DNA of 64,000 nt from Eucalyptus grandis (GCF_016545825.1 NC_052620.1:10664001-10728000); one strand, 5' to 3'. Shown: positions 35,602 to 50,480, counted from the first letter of the stretch. Program-made: numbers and translations. Notes: generated by a model from the sequence alone, not told the origin.

Positions 35602-36850
35602 GATCTAATATGTGATTGGTCAGATCCACACCAATAAGATATGTTGATAGTGTAAACAAGAATTTTCCATTAGACATTGGTCAATAACTTTCGTGGAAAT
35701 GCATTAATAGTGAATTTAGAACTTTAAAAGTAAAAAATTGGGTAATGCCAATGTCACCTCGTCCATGCATGGTTTAGATGCTAAATTCGCTTTTAGAGCA
35801 TGTGTTAACCCTAAAAAAAGTATTGACTATTCAATTATTGACAAGTGATAAGTTTAGTCGATGAGAGCAAAGTTTGGTGAAAATGAAGGTCATTAATGAA
35901 CAAAGCAGCCAATAACCTGGAGGAAATTGATGCTTCGCTTATGAAGTCATGACGATGGACATCACAAAAGTTATAGACCGAGGTCCTTTACCAGTCAACG
36001 AGTGTTGTCAACAGCCAACTATTGTAGTTTTCGCCAAGTGTTGGAGGTCAGGAAAAAAAAAGAAGAAAAACAGATGCTGGATCGATGCAACCACACGATT
36101 GCCCGTTGGTTACCCCAGTGGTCTTGGAAAATGTAACTCGTTTAGGATAGCCATTATTAGATTATAATGGATTGTGCCTAGGATCGTGATTGCTTATCAA
36201 TAACCGTAAATAGTACCAGGGAGTCGTTTGTAGATTCAAATTCATAACTGGTTGTAAATAACTACTGCCGGTAGGATATAAGTACCTATGTGGTAATCTT
36301 TATAAATGTTTACTCAATCAATAATACCTGTTAATGCAATTTATTCTCATGTTTAACTTTTCGCAAATTTACCTTTCCAGTACTTTAAATTTCTAATGCC
36401 ATTGCCTTCCATGCGATCTTTAATTCATGCACTTGCATTTTCAATTCCTTTACTTTTTTAGCTATTTATTTTTCCGTTCAAAATTCAAAAAGATCTTTTT
36501 TGTTCCCTTGAAATCCATTGATGTCATCCATATCATTAGACTTTCACTATTCGGTGAAGCATCATATTTTGGAGAGATAACACACCAATTAAGAGCGATG
36601 TTAATAATACATACAAGTACATAGATTCAAATTAAGTTCAACTTTGAAATAATCTAAATTAAATCTGTAACTGGACTTAAATAGTTTTGCGGTTTAGATC
36701 ATAAATGATACTGAATTTAAACAATTTTTTAGCATCTTTTCTTTTGGTGATTTTATGTTAGATGGTTCTATCGTTCAATTGAACAAAGAACATTTTTTTT
36801 TCAATACTGATAAATTGCTTAAAGAGATGGTAAAAACTGTTAGTAAAAAA

Positions 36851-37773
36851 TAGGAAGAAGTACAGCCCTAGTGTCAAAACTTGACACAAGGGGATACTTA
36901 AGTGCCAAAAGTTTGGAAAGTGACACTTAAATGTCAAAATCGAAGCAAAATGGATCACTTAAGTACTACTCCGGCCAAAATCCGGTCTACCAACATGACA
37001 ATTTTCCAGCAAAACAAGTGCAAAACGGCGTCGTTTTGCACGCTGACGTGGCTAGACAATACAAAACGACGTTGTTTTTGCAAGCTAATGTGGTAAAAAA
37101 ATTAATATAAAAATTAATTAAATTAAAATTAAAATTAAAATTATATAAAACATTTTTAAAAAAAGGGGGAGTGGGGCAGGTGGTTGAGGGCTAATCCCTT
37201 GTCGCCGCCGCCTCCCGTCGCCGTCGGAAGGGCCGACGGCAGAGGGTAGAGGGTCAGCCGGGGTCGCTGGGCCCTGGCTAGGGGCCGGCGACCCTGGCTA
37301 ATCGGTGGCAAGGGCCTGCGAGCCCTCGCCGGATCTGGGTGAGGGCCATGACCCTCACCCAGGCCAGGGCTCGGTAACCCCGTGACGACCCTCCCCCTCC
37401 GCCGCCGGTCGGGGTTGGTGGCGGGGAGGCGGTGAGGGGTTAGCCCTTTAGCCGCCCGCCCCCCCCCCCTTTTAATTTTTTTTTAAATTTTAGTTTTTTA
37501 AATATTTTTATTTTATTTTAAAATATTTTAAATAAATTTAATTTAATTAATTTTTATATTAATTTTTTTTTACCACGTTAGCTTGTAAAATGGTGTCATT
37601 TTGCACTTCCTTTGTTGGAAAATCATGACGTCGGCATTTTGGCCGGATTTTGGCTGAAGTAGTACTTAAGCGATCCATTTTGTTTCGATTTTGGCACTTA
37701 AGATACTTTCCAAACTTTTGGCATTTAAGTGTCCTCTCGTGCCAAGTTTTGATACTACATATGTCCGCAATTT
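36851..37773. mobile_element. Mutator-like fold-back element with GC-rich core (unit C)
   Basis: Inverted ends of about 200 bases (e.g. gtgccaaaagtttggaaagt near 36902, mirrored near 37720; ccaaaatccgg mirrored near 37640). Flanks gtaaaaaa / gtaaaaac suggest a decayed 8-9 bp duplication. The centre (37190-37460) is GC-rich with repeated gccgg/agggtc. No transposase. Endpoints are good to about 5 bases. Confidence 0.7.
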
Positions 37774-37781
37774 GTAAAAAC

Positions 37782-38599
37782 ATTAACTTCATGCCATTCC
37801 CCCATAACTTACTTATTAAGTGCCGAAACAAGCTTTAAAGTTTCGGTTGTTAGTCAATTTTAGACTTAGAAGGTTTATTTTGGTCAAACGAAGACCATTT
37901 TTTAAGAAGTCCAAATCAAACCTCAAGCTCGCCACGACTAGAATACAAGCATAGGAAATCCAATGTGACTCCCAAGTGAAATATTTGGTCATTTACTATG
38001 TGCCATTTCCAATTCTTAAATTCCACCAAAGGTGAGGTTGAGACTTGGTCAGGACTTTTTTAAAATCTTGAATTCTCAATTAACCCAGATATAACCTTTA
38101 ACTCCTCAATCACCCAATAGCTAAAATGTTAAGTATTGTCTCTGCACCTCTTTCAAAAAATTGGTAATTTAAAAGATAATTTCATAATAGTGTCAATGAG
38201 TTTTCTTTTCAATAATTCTGGTTTTATTCACATAAAATCACAAAACAGAACAAGCAAATGTGCTAAAAGCTCAATACAATCATCAAACTAAGAGACCAAA
38301 TCATCAATTCCTCGGTTGGAACACATAGTTTTATGCCTTTCTATAAATACCTTTCTTTGAACATTCAAAAAAAAGAAATGCTAATCGTGTCTCTAATCAA
38401 TCTCTTTGTTTGAGCGAGAATTGATCAAGAGCTGACAAGAAAAGGGGAGTTAACAACTATTCCTTGCACTCCAAATATTGAAAAGAAAAGCACACTAAGA
38501 GAACTTAAACAACAAATGGGGGAACGCCTTTACTCTAAAGACAGAACAAGCCTTAAGTAACTTCTGTCTCCCAATCTCCAGGAACTCTATTAACAAGTT
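37782..38599. other. End of unit C, intergenic
   Basis: No gene. At 37911-37930 it preserves the uninterrupted version (caaacctcaagctcgcc) of the site where the unit B MULE inserted. Confidence 0.6.
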
Positions 38600-39019
38600 G
38601 AAGCTACAAAATGACTGTCCAAACTTGCAGAGTGAGAACATTCAAAAAAGAAAAAAAGAAAAACAAGTGGTTCCTATCTTTGTCAGCAAGATTACATAAA
38701 CAATAGAGTGGAGGCACCTACATGCCCCACTTTACCAACTTGTCCTTTGTGGTTAGCATATTGTGCATAGCTAGCTTGGCTATATGATGTAGCACAAGGT
38801 CGGGTACTTTGACGATAGGATCGGAAGAGTGACCCACACGAATGGAAACTTAGTCACAATATCGAGTAGACATTTCTATTCTGTGGTAGCTCGGGAAAAT
38901 AAACATAACTTTGTTGATTAAGATTAGAATGACCTGATTCCAAAGCCAAAAGAATAGAGACTAAGATCTACAACTTTTGTGTTTTGAGTTTTTTTATATA
39001 AGCACTGTAGACTTGTCGA

Positions 39020-39054
39020 TTTTATTTATTTATTTATTTATTTATTTTATTTAT
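39020..39054 (+). repeat. (TTTA)n microsatellite
   Basis: About eight ttta repeats with one irregularity. The unit A site at 419-438 is an irregular T-rich run instead. Confidence 0.9.
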
Positions 39055-39365
39055 GGAAGTGGGCGAAATGGGATAGGACATAATGAAGAAAAAAAAAAGA
39101 ACTTCAATGGTTGCTCTTCTAGGCCACCAAGGAAGTTGAAATGGCATTAATTCTTCGAGATTGATAGCTGCAACTCTTCAAGGAGGAAGTGAAAACTCTT
39201 CTAGATTTTCAAGGGTTTTGAACTCTTCAAGGTTCAAAGGAACTGCATCAATTCGGTGTCTATTTTACAGAGATTAGATGACCTTTTATAGAAATACAAA
39301 AGAAGAGCAAGAGTCTAAATTCTATTCTAGAAACTATAAGTTACATAGAAACTAGGAGCTATTAA

Positions 39366-42180
39366 TGTCACACCCCAAATCCCAGGCATGCGCACATCCC
39401 TCGGCGGTTGATCAAATTGCGACGTTCCTAGGACGCGTCGCTGATTGATTTATGCACATATGGAAGCGAACTAATAAACTCCAAACATCAATTAAACATG
39501 TGAGAGAAAAGCAAGACAACCAATTTTCACAAAACACACTTTATATAGAAACTAAGTCAGCCCCACAAAGTTATTTACAAAGATCTAACTCAAGAGAAAC
39601 TACTGGGCCACCTATACTTTAGGCCTTTCTGTCTTGGGCTCTAGGTTCTCCACACTAGAGACTTGAAAATTTTAAACCACAATGGGGTGAGACAAAGTCT
39701 CAGTGAGTCCACACCCTAAACCCTGCTTAGGACGAGAATTCACCTAGAGGCAACCTAAACATGCACCATATAGGACTTACCTTGCCTCTACACCCCCTTG
39801 CACATTAGTACATCTCATATATCATATGCACTTATCAACGCAACATGCGTAATCAATAACTGGAACACGTCATTTTCATGTATCAAACAATTCACAAGGG
39901 TCCCGATTATAAGACCAAATCGTTATGACACGTCCCATTCCATGCCACACAATTTCATCCCATAATCAAGAACATCTATCTCAAACACTCACACACGTCT
40001 CAATTATTTACGACCCAACGGCCACGGCCAACTCATAAGTTGGCGGTCATCCGGCATAATCAAGCATCGTCTCGCCCAATTGAGTACGCCAATGTCTCGC
40101 GTAAACGCATCAGGACGACATTCCCTAAGGAGCATCGGTCCAGCCTCTACCGCGATCCGGCATCTGTTGTCAAGGGTATCTGAACTTAATTAGACATCAT
40201 CTCGCGTAAACGCATCACGATGAGTTCACTACCCTGTGTAAATGCATAAGGGTATTAGGTGATCACATGCACATCCATACTCGGCCAATGACATTGTGCT
40301 TTGCATTCAAATGCCTCAATTTCAAATAATGAATTTGACCAATTTTCTTCATATTAAAAATACGTAGTAAAATAATTGTGCGTGGTCACACAGTCAAATC
40401 GATCCACAAAACATGATACTCTCTCATTTAAAAATTCTACGATTTGATATAGTACTTAAAATATTTTTGGCGTCAAAACCCAACACTCGGTATTTTTCTA
40501 ATTAAATACCCATAAAATCAAATTTTGTAATAATAAAAAAAAATCATCATCAAGCATCCAATTGCATAATTTAGCAATCAATTTTACAAATCAATTCAAC
40601 CATGACAATCAGCGTAAAATTCTGATCACCAGCTATCCCAATATAATTTACACTAATCAATAATTAATTAATAAATTGCAAATTAATTAAATTAAACCAC
40701 TTAATTAATTTAAATAAGCTAATCTAACCAACCTAGTTGAACTAATTAAATTAATCTAACTAAGCTAGCTAATTTAATCTAATTAACTAACTACATAACC
40801 TAACAAACCTCTAACTAAACTAGTCTAACCAACCTAGTTCCTCTAACTAACTAACCAACTCAATACTTACTCTAACTAAATTAACCTTAATCCTAATTAG
40901 GCCTAAACTAATTTCCCTAAGTGCAATTAGCTCCCTAATCAAAGATTAGAATACTAACTCATCGGATTAGCGAACAAATGCGTTCATGGTGACGGCTATG
41001 AAATCTCGGGCCTACAATGTCTCCAATGGAGGGTCGGAAATGGGTTGAAAAGCCTTGCTAGGCTCACGGCCAAGTTGAGAATCGATTTTGCAAAGGGTTG
41101 GACATGCGGGCTAGGACGGCGCAGACGGCTGGCTGAGGTGGCTAGTGGAGCCGTATGAGGGCAAATGGCAACGGGGATGAGTGGTTGGAGTGGCAGACGC
41201 GAGGAGCTAGCTTAGGGATGCCAATGGTTGCGGCGGGCGGTCGGCCAGGCGGTTTGGCGTCGGGGGCAAGCAGGACGTGCGGCGGACTGCTGGAGCGGGT
41301 GTGCGTTGGCTGGCTCGCTGCTGTTGGCGGGCTGGCTGAGGAAGTATGTGGCTAGTTGGTTCTAGTGACTTGCAGCAAGGAAATTGAGTGAAAATGGAGA
41401 AGAAGTGAGGAAGAAGAAGGCTAAAGTTGCTTCTGCTGGAGGGGGTGTGCATGGGGGAAATAGAAGAAGGAGAAGGGAGAGAGAAGGGGGACAAGGGGGC
41501 CAAGAAGTCCACCATGCAGCCAATCCCCTTGTTCTTGAAATATCTTCAACTTGAGTGCTTTGTGCCTCAAAGTCTTCAGTCCCAATAGTCTTGGCAGCAA
41601 CCAATGGGCATTTTTCCCTCCCAAAGCTTCCCAAACAAGCCAATTGAAGGACAAATAACAGCAGCCCAATAGCCCTACGAATTTCTTGATTTTCTTCTTC
41701 AATTCCTCACCAAACAACTTAGATTGGTGGCCCAAAAATGCCATGGCATCAGCCCTTACAATTTTCCCTTCAACTCTTCAAACACCAACTCAAATTGGTA
41801 GCCAAAATTTCCAATTAAGGTGCCCACCAGAATTTCCTTGGTTTTAATTTGCCAATTTGATTTTTCTGCAAAATTCTTGGCTTGACGGAATTTCTTCAAA
41901 AGATGAGACAATGTCCTAAAAATAAATTGTGACACGCTCGAATGTTCGATTCCCGAAATCGAATTCAATTTCGTGGTTAAAATCAACCAACCACGATTTT
42001 AGTACAATTCAACCTATCAGGTAGCTTTTAGGGATTTTATCGTGATTATATCCCTTAACGACTTCACCTAATAGGTTAGTTAACTCTTGAGTGATCAGCT
42101 CAGAAAAAAAGGACCATAGGCGCGTCGATAAAAAGCCCATTTCATTTTATCGAGACGGGTCGAAAATTTAGGATGTCACA
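39366..42180 (-). mobile_element. Gypsy-like solo LTR 1 (unit B)
   Basis: 2815 bp, TSD attaa at 39361-39365 and 42181-42185. It is the unit A element without the Copia insertion. The target site ccttt is single at 39624-39628. Confidence 0.88.
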
Positions 42181-42394
42181 ATTAATGTTGAAACAATATT
42201 TCTAATGTTTTTACTCATCCTAAAGTGCTTCGATGTAAGTTTCGATGTATGGGAAATGACCAAGTCTTTATGACAAAGTTAAAGATGCAGCCGTATCGAT
42301 GAAAGACTTTTCAATGAGAGTGTTGTTGATCTTGAATGCATGCAAATCTTCTTGGTTGAGCGAGCTAGTGTTGAATACGGGCTGCATCATTGTA

Positions 42395-43219
42395 AAATAG
42401 TGTCAAGGAATACTAAGGGTGTCAACAGACTGATTCAGTTTGGGTCCCAACTGATACACTACCTAATCTTGACATGAAGGGCATATGTTTGTTTTGTAAC
42501 CAGACTCCAGACCTAACTTGCGTAGAACTAAAATTGAAAAAACAATTTGGGTCAGCTCATGTAATTTTTCTATATGGGACTGCATAGCCATCCTTGATTA
42601 TCTTGATCCAAACTTTAATGAGGTTAATGCATGCCTAGCTGTGCACTTGTACCAATTTACTATGATGCATGAGCTAATATGATATGATATGATTTTTCTG
42701 AAGAATAATTCTATCACTGTTGTTCCCCCCTCTTATTAGTAAGAAAAAAAAAGGATAGTTTATTTTCACAATTATCCGTACACAAGCAATCAAAGTATGC
42801 ACTTTCTAGGAACCATTTTATCTCAATGATTGCTGGCAAGGCGATCTGATCCCAAAGAGGTTGTATAGAGAGTTGATACTTTTATTAGTGTCTTGCCTTC
42901 ATAACTATATTTAAATTGAGGACCAAACTCTCTCTAGCTCCACTTTGTTATCCTTGCAGATAGTATCTTAGAAGGGATTTGCATTTGGTTTTAGTGAGAA
43001 ATTCATAGAGACATGTTGGGCCACAAGAGTGAAAAATGGATCAAAATGATCTAAGCAATTAATTATGAATGGTCTAAGGAAAAAATTGATTAGATCATGC
43101 ACGACATAATACAATGTCCATATGTATGATGCAATGTTGGTGGGTGAAAACTAAGGCTAAAAAATCAATTTCTTTGAATGATAAGTGGCTAGTCAAGGTG
43201 AGTCTGAGGGTAAAACAGT
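42395..43219. other. Intergenic sequence, unit B
   Basis: Counterpart of 7333-8156. Nothing recognisable. Confidence 0.6.
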
Positions 43220-43224
43220 AATTT

Positions 43225-46200
43225 TGTCACGCCTTGATCCTATGAGCACGTACCCATTCCTTCTTGGTTGATTAATAGAGAAGTCCCAGGACGCATTGCC
43301 GACCCGTTCATTTAATGTACGCATGCTGAAGCATATGAAATCCCTAGACAATAAAACAATGGGATTGGAAAGTAGGGCTAATTTTTCACAAAATACCTTT
43401 TTATACACACGTAGGTCTATACATAAAGGTTTACAAAAGGGATTGGCTCTCAACAAAAGAGAATTGTCCTACGACTAGCTAGTTGGACAAGATTGCCGAT
43501 TCTTCGAGCTTCACTTTTTAAACTCCGGGCTTTCGATCCTTCACCAACTCCTTCTAAGGACTTGAAAATTGTTATACAATAACCAGTGAGACAATGTCTC
43601 AGGGAGTTCTACTCCCTAAGACTTGATTAGGAAGCAAATACGCCCTAAGGGCTGCCTAAGCACAAACGGGCATTAGAGGATTTACCTTGGCCTCAATTCC
43701 TCCCTACAATTCAACACAATTTATAATCTCATTGAGTCACATCAACACATTAAATCATTTACTCAGATTGACTTATCGATCAATCAACCTAGTCAATTAT
43801 ATGTCAACCAGACCATTCCCCGGTCATCTCAATTACTTAAATTCAATGCCGAATTACAGCTCAGTGAGCACGGCCTACATGGTCATCTCAAATACTCAAC
43901 CCCAACGCTGAATTACAGCTCAGCGAGCACGGCCTACTAAAACTTTGGCGGTAATGATGAATTACAGCTCAGCGGACACGGCTTACTAATTCTTCGGCAA
44001 TTAGTGCTGAATTATGGCTCAGTGAGCACAACCGATTCCAAATTCGGTGGTAATGCTGAATTACAGCTCAACGAGCACAACCTCTATAAGATGGTTTCCT
44101 TGATCTAACCCAACAACAACACGCACAACATGCGTCATCTTAACTTTCGAAAGACATTCTATTACGACAATAAACCATCACATGATTAATTGCTTCTAGC
44201 CAAGGACGTGGCATTCCACTTTTGAATTCCTTAATTAACATAACATCTTGGCCTATTTTCCCCGGGTTAAGGGTACTCGACAAAATATTCGTGATTGGCC
44301 TTAGCTAAAATATAATAATTTCACACTTGAAAATCCCACAATTTATGTGATCCACCAAAATATCTTTGGCGTTGTAAACTAACGCTCGGTTATTTTCCAA
44401 TGAATTATTAAATTAATTAATTTAGGAATAAAATCCTAAAATCATAATTAAATCAATTCAGCATAAATTAGAGTTCAAATAAATAAATAGATTGCACCAC
44501 AATAACCAGCATAAAATTTCGGTCGTTGGCTATCCCAAATTTAATTTCCAAAAATAGATAAATAATTAAATAATTACGGAAAATAATAAATAAATGCCAA
44601 TAAATCCAATTTAGGCTTGTAATGCCTAATTAGACACCAAAACGGACCCGGAAAAATTTCAAGGTTTGTTGAATAAATACTAGGATGTGTCTACTTGCTA
44701 ATGTCACTAACTAACCACCTAACATGCATCGGCGGATAATTAAATTAACTAATATAATCTAATCTATCCACCTAAATCATGCTTAATTAATCTAATCAAC
44801 CCTTAAATTTCATTAACCTACTAAGCAAAGATTAGTGAGTTAAACTCACTTGTTCAGTGATCTAGTCGGTGCAAATCGACCGGGACGCAACAAGGCTCGA
44901 TTCTCTCCAAGGCGGGCCTAGCTTTCGGGGTTCGGAATGACATCAAAACAGGCCAAGACTCTTGCTAGAAACCCACTGCTTTGCTCTCTATTTTGAGCTG
45001 CAAAAGAAGAAAATAAAAGCTAGTTCAGCTTCTGCTTCGTTTGTTGGACTCAGAGAGAGAAACCAGCGGCTTCAACGGTGAAGGGTTGATTGGAGCTTTG
45101 GCAAGTGATTGGTTGGCAACCGACGGCTCTCAAGGGTCTTGGGAGTGTTGTTGGAGGTTGGGATGGGCAAAGGAAGGGCTGAAATGGGAGAAAAATGAAG
45201 AAAAATGCAAAACAATGTAGGTGGGCAGCAAATCGGCGGATTGACGACCGGTGGCTTGCGGCGGCCATACAGGACACCGGCGGCTTCGTTCAGCAAGAGG
45301 TTGGGTTTGTTGGGATGGGCTGTCTGTCCTGGTCACGGTGATAGGTGGATTGTTGGTTAATTCGTCCGGGAAGACCACTTTCAACTCAAATCTTTGGTGA
45401 AAGGCTAGCTGGAGCAAAAATTGACAAAAGAGAAAACAGAGGGGGGAAATGGTCCGGCGAGTGTGCGACGGTAGAGGGGAAGTTGCTTCTTGATTTCTCT
45501 GGTTTCTTGAAGCTCTCCAAAAGTCTCAACAATGGAGAAAGGTGGGGGACAGAGGAAGAAGATGCAGCTGGTCAAGGATGGGGAGCCACCTCGGTCACAT
45601 ATTTTCCTCCTTTGTCCCCTTAACCTCATCCCCTTGCATGGCTGTCTTCGACCAACCATTTTCAGACCCAAATGCCCCCATCTAGAAGGTTGAGGTGGTC
45701 CAAATGTTGTGGTGGATGAGGGGCTAAGAATTTCCTTTGGTTTCCTCTCAATTGGCCATCAATTCTTGCTTGATTCAACGCAAACCGGCCTCAATAAAAT
45801 CCACTGACACCTCAAAGATGAAATTGGTATTTTCCTCACAAATGGATCCTACTTGCTTAAAAAATTTGCGATAAAAATGATCCCTAGCTTTTTCTCAAAA
45901 AATCTCGGGTTGCAGAAAAATCTTCGAGACGAGTCAACGTTCTTAGAATTTATTGTGACATGACAGAACCTTCAATTTCTGAAATCAGATTCAAATTTGC
46001 GGTTTATTTCAATCTGGAGCGTTTTTAGCATGACCTAGGCTACTGGGTAGCTTTCAGAAATTTTTAGTGCAAATGACCCGTGGTTGATTTTCTTTGAGCC
46101 ACAGTGTACCACTTCGACATATCGGCAACTCTCGATGATCGTGAAAATCTCAAGATTTTAATTACGAGCACAGGATACCAAAAACGACAAAAAATCGGTC

Positions 46201-46519
46201 TAGTGTTGATTGACGAGAATTTTGTAATCAGGTGGAATAGCCCACACTTTGATCACACATCTTAGTTGAATCAACCTATCTCTGATCTCTGATCTCTGAT
46301 CGATTTTGATAATGCCGTAATGACCCTTGTAGACTAACACGGTCGAACAGTCGACTTCTGGTCGAATTCTCAAATTCATTGCATTAAAACTCTTAATGAC
46401 TTCCCCATATAGTCTAGTTATCTCACGAGTGATCGGCTCTGAGAATAGCACTATAGGCGTGTCAATGAAAGGCCCAATTTATTCAATTGAAAACATGACT
46501 AAAAATTCAGGATGTTACA
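43225..46519 (-). mobile_element. Gypsy-like solo LTR 2 (unit B)
   Basis: 3295 bp, TSD aattt at 43220-43224 and 46520-46524, counterpart of 8162-11448. Small indels relative to A include CTG to CG at 45924-45935. Confidence 0.86.
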
Positions 46520-46688
46520 AATTTTGAAAAAAAAATCTAAATATAGATAAACAATTAAAGAAATTAGTATGCATTCAAAGCACTAATAAGCTAGAAAAGT
46601 ATTTTTTTATTGGTAGTAATTATAAATTTATAAGATAGCTTATGGATTGCTACTTTTACTTTTGACAACCCCATTTGTAATAATATTA

Positions 46689-47435
46689 GCGAAAATTCCA
46701 AATAAGTTCTCAAAGGCTCTCAATTTCTTAAATAAGGGCTTGAAGTAAACATTGCCTTTGATAGAGGCCTGAAGTGCTCTTATTTTCTCAAATAAAAACT
46801 TGAAGTGGCCATCTTAATCTTAAAGGACTTGACCTCACTAGCTAGTTAAGGGCAGTTTGACCATTTACATTCTCTTATTTTCTTTCTTTTTTCCTTTTTT
46901 TAAATTTTTTTTAAAACTCAAAAAAGAAAAAAAAAAGGTATACTTAAAAAAAAAAATACTGGTGAGATGGTTGGCAACCATTCCCCACCTATGGCCGTTG
47001 GCCCATCGCTAGTAGGGTGTTGGCCAGTGAGGGAGGATCACGACCCTCTCTTGGTTCTAGGGAGGGCCTACTAGCTATTGCCTTTGGTCAACGAGGTCGT
47101 CGGTCCTCACTGAGGCATTGGTGACCCTATCGGCAATGGCTAATGCCCCATTGGCAATGGGTTTTTCTTTTTTATGCAAAATAAAAAAAAAGGGATAAAA
47201 AGAAAAAAAGGAAGAAAATAAGAAAATGTAAAGGATAGAAATGCCATTGACTAGCTGATGACGTTAGGTCATTCGTTGAGACCGACATGGTCACTTCAGG
47301 CCTTTATTTGAAACAAGATCCATTTTCGACCCTTAGAATATGAGGGCACTTTAGGCCCCTATTTGAGACAATGTTTACTTCAGGATCTTATTTGAGAAAT
47401 TGAGGGTACTCTAAGCCCTTATTTAAAATTTATCC
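46689..47435. mobile_element. Long inverted-repeat element, unit B
   Basis: Counterpart of 11617-12358, with mirrored arms and A-rich/GC-richer centre. No coding capacity. Confidence 0.6.
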
Positions 47436-48961
47436 TAAACAATTACGTCATATGTCTTTTGCCTTCATTACATAGAAATATTTATTGACTTACACCAACT
47501 AAAGTTAAGAGTACTAGATTCATTTTGCTAATTGATATCCTTCACCGATATTGTGCTTAGATGCCGTGAATCTAGTAGGGTTAAGGCTTTATGAATAATC
47601 AATACTTATAAATTGTTGGGAAATTTTCATGATTTTAAACTCTACATCGCCCTTCTTGACACTTTTATAATTCTTATAACCCTTAACAAAGTCATGATCT
47701 GAATATTGGGGCTTTGGAAGTTAATTCTTAGAACTTCCAAGCTTCACAAGTTTAGTGGGAGAGCTATAAGTTCATCGAAGTTATCTAGTAATCCATGCAA
47801 ACTGTTCAATTTCTTAATATCCTTAGTGACATTCAAGAAGTGAAGAAATATTAGGATGTCACAGCTCTTCCCTACCAAAAGAAATTTATCCTCAAAATTG
47901 TTCAACACCTCGCTCCTCAAAAATTAGAAACACTGCTTTTGTAGCCTCATAAACTACTTTCATCCTTGGAATCGTTTCTAATTTCCAAATCATTTCTTGG
48001 TCTTTTCCACTTCTACATTGCTATCTTCAAACAAATTACAAAGGTTCAATCATTATAATTTGTCTTAGCCCAAAATGATAGTACTATAGCAAGTAACCAT
48101 TCAAGCGATCTATGTTTTGCCGACTCTAAAATCAATTCCTAAATGCTCTCTAATATCTCTAGAGGATTATCAATTAATATAGTTAGTAACCACAAGAGGG
48201 TTTCTCTAGCACCATCAAGTTCTTCCTCATTTTACGACAATTAAAACCTAATCTCCAGATTTCCACAAAATTTGATATTTTAGCGTCTACTAAAGCATAA
48301 GTCTAATTCCTCCAATTTTCACTAGCCATCGATTTGTCCTCCGATGTTCCCTTTATTTCAGTTACATAGCCTAAACATAACACATGATTCCCTGAAAATA
48401 TGTGCAAGTAAACTCTCTTGTAATCTATAAAAATGTTCTTTCACAAATATATATATAAATGTTCCGCTAAATTCACATTTTTACTATTTCATCAGATAGT
48501 GGTCATCCATAATATCATTTAAATATAATCCTTTCTAGTATTTCTGAATCATTAAATCTTAATGCACCTAAGACACAATTTGTAAGGATTTATATCGCAA
48601 AATAGATATTATTGGTACATCTAATAGTAATGCTAACACAGAGATCCACACCCTCACATTCCTCAGTGCTCCTTAAAGATCAACGAGGTAAGAAATTATC
48701 TACTTCAATAAAATTCAAGTAAGAATATCAGAGTTTGCTAATGTGATTTTACGATGGTGGGTGTGGCCTTACAAATGGATTTATTTGAAAGTCTAGGTGA
48801 AGCAGTTATTAGCGAACTTGCTGTCTAGCATTGACTTGGTCATATAGATATTGGAAAGCTCATTCTTAGCTTAAGAGAACTTGAATATATAAATAAATGG
48901 AGTGTCACACGTATACGGTTTCTTTAACTTAACTTCGGGCTACAACTGGTGAATTCATATT
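47436..48961. other. Intergenic sequence, unit B
   Basis: Counterpart of 12359-13910. Only a short TA run at 48446-48458. Confidence 0.6.
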
Positions 48962-49194
48962 GATGATGCACGCAATGAGAGTGCTGATGATATCTGGATG
49001 TGCGGCGGGGACGGCAATCCGGTATGCGGGTCATTACAGGAAGAGGAGGATGCGATGGGTTGGCCTTGCAACAGAGTGACCAATTTCTGCGACCAAGTGT
49101 TGGCTTCCGTTGGTTTCTCGTACTTGGCCTTCTTCTGTAATTGACTCTTACCATCACATCCGCCTCCAAGCTCTCGTCTCGTCCCCTCAATTGA
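48962..49194 (+). pseudogene. CASP-like protein last-exon fragment, broken (unit B)
   Basis: Same lesions as the unit A fragment: two extra bases in 'acagagtgacc' near 49074 and an in-frame tga after 'ttctgtaat' near 49140. It differs from A by only a base or two. The shared lesions show that the exon was already dead before A and B separated. Family assignment rests on the open copy in unit C. Confidence 0.5.
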
Positions 49195-50480
49195 CTTGAA
49201 AGAGTTTCGACTCGGTCGCAGGTTTTCTGTCGTACGTAGGGAAGAGGGACTTTGACTTTTGTTTCTTCTCGGCTGATCTTTTTCATCTTCCACTAGGGAT
49301 CTCAGTATGGTATGCCTTCCTTGATTTTAAGTCTGTGAATGAAATCCAACTCAAGATAAATTGATTATATGCGGATGTCCGCAACCGTGTGTCATGGAGA
49401 TATTTCCTGTTTGGTATGGTCAAGGAAAATTGAAAAAGAAAATAATAGAAGTCCAGGAAATACACACATCAGCGTTCCTATTTTGTGTAGGGAGTCTGGG
49501 GCGCGAAACTAGAAAGTCCAACACCAACTTTGTCTTAGAGAATCTATCAAGATTCGGTCAACCTGAGCTCATATATATCTGTTCGCTAGAAGTAGGAATA
49601 AAAGCCTTGAAGACGCCTCTGTATGTGAGGTCCTGCAGCGCCATCTTGAGGGCTTGAGGGCTTGGAGTGGGTTATCTTCGTGGGTATTGTTCGTGAAATT
49701 GCACCAAGAATTCAAGTGTTGAAGCCGACTATAATCATGTAGTAAGACTTGTGTTAATTCATTCGTAAAATTGAGAGATTATTTCATGAGGAATTGTGGA
49801 GTTAAACACTGTGTGAGTTATTGGGTGTGATTGGAGTTTGAGAAATATCAAGAGTATTAGCATGATTCTTAGTGTGATTATAATTTTCATTGTATCGTTT
49901 CATATATAGTGCAATTTGTTATTGCTCTCCCTATGAATGACTATGTAAATTTGGTGTTTGATCCACTTGCTTTCACAACACTTCTTTTGAGATGTATACA
50001 TATATTCTCACTTTGAGGTGGAGGAAACATTCAGACTAATTGATGCAGCCTGTATTCAAGACCAACTCGTTCAACCAAGAAGATTAGCGCGTATTCAAGA
50101 TGTATGAGATCTCATTGATAAACCTAATATCGAAAAGCCTCATCGACAAGTGAAGAGCCTCATCTTTGACTTTGTCATAAAGACTATGTCATTTCTCATG
50201 CATCAAAGCTTGCATAAGAACACTTTGGAATGGCCATAAGCATTGAAAATATTTGTACATTTAATAGCTCATAATTTCTAAATGTTTCTAATTTCTATGT
50301 ACATTAATGAATTTTTAGTTTCTAGGTTTGAGTCTAGTTTTTTACTCTTATTTTGTTTTACCATAAAAGGATAACAAGTCTCTATAAAACACACACTGAA
50401 TTTGGTTAATGCAATTCCCTTAAACCTTGAAGAGTTCAAACCTCGCGAAAACCTAGAAGAGTTTTCACTTTGTTATTTAA

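Larger units (their letters stand above)
22290..38599 (+). repeat. Tandem unit C (diverged copy)
   Basis: Colinear with unit A from the landmark onward: same order of intergenic sequence, inverted-repeat element, CASP-like exon fragment and MIR169 pair. It lacks the two 0.8-kb solo LTRs and the Gypsy-like solo LTR at 8162-11448, so it supplies their empty sites. It has private insertions at 23972-27522, 28270-29604, 29729-30653, 35196-35601 and about 36851-37773. Divergence from A is much larger than A versus B. Confidence 0.8.
38785..42389 (-). mobile_element. 0.8-kb solo LTR, unit B left, containing Gypsy-like LTR 1
   Basis: Unit B counterpart of 186-7327, same ends and flanks, split at 39366-42180 by the Gypsy-like solo LTR. 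Confidence 0.7.
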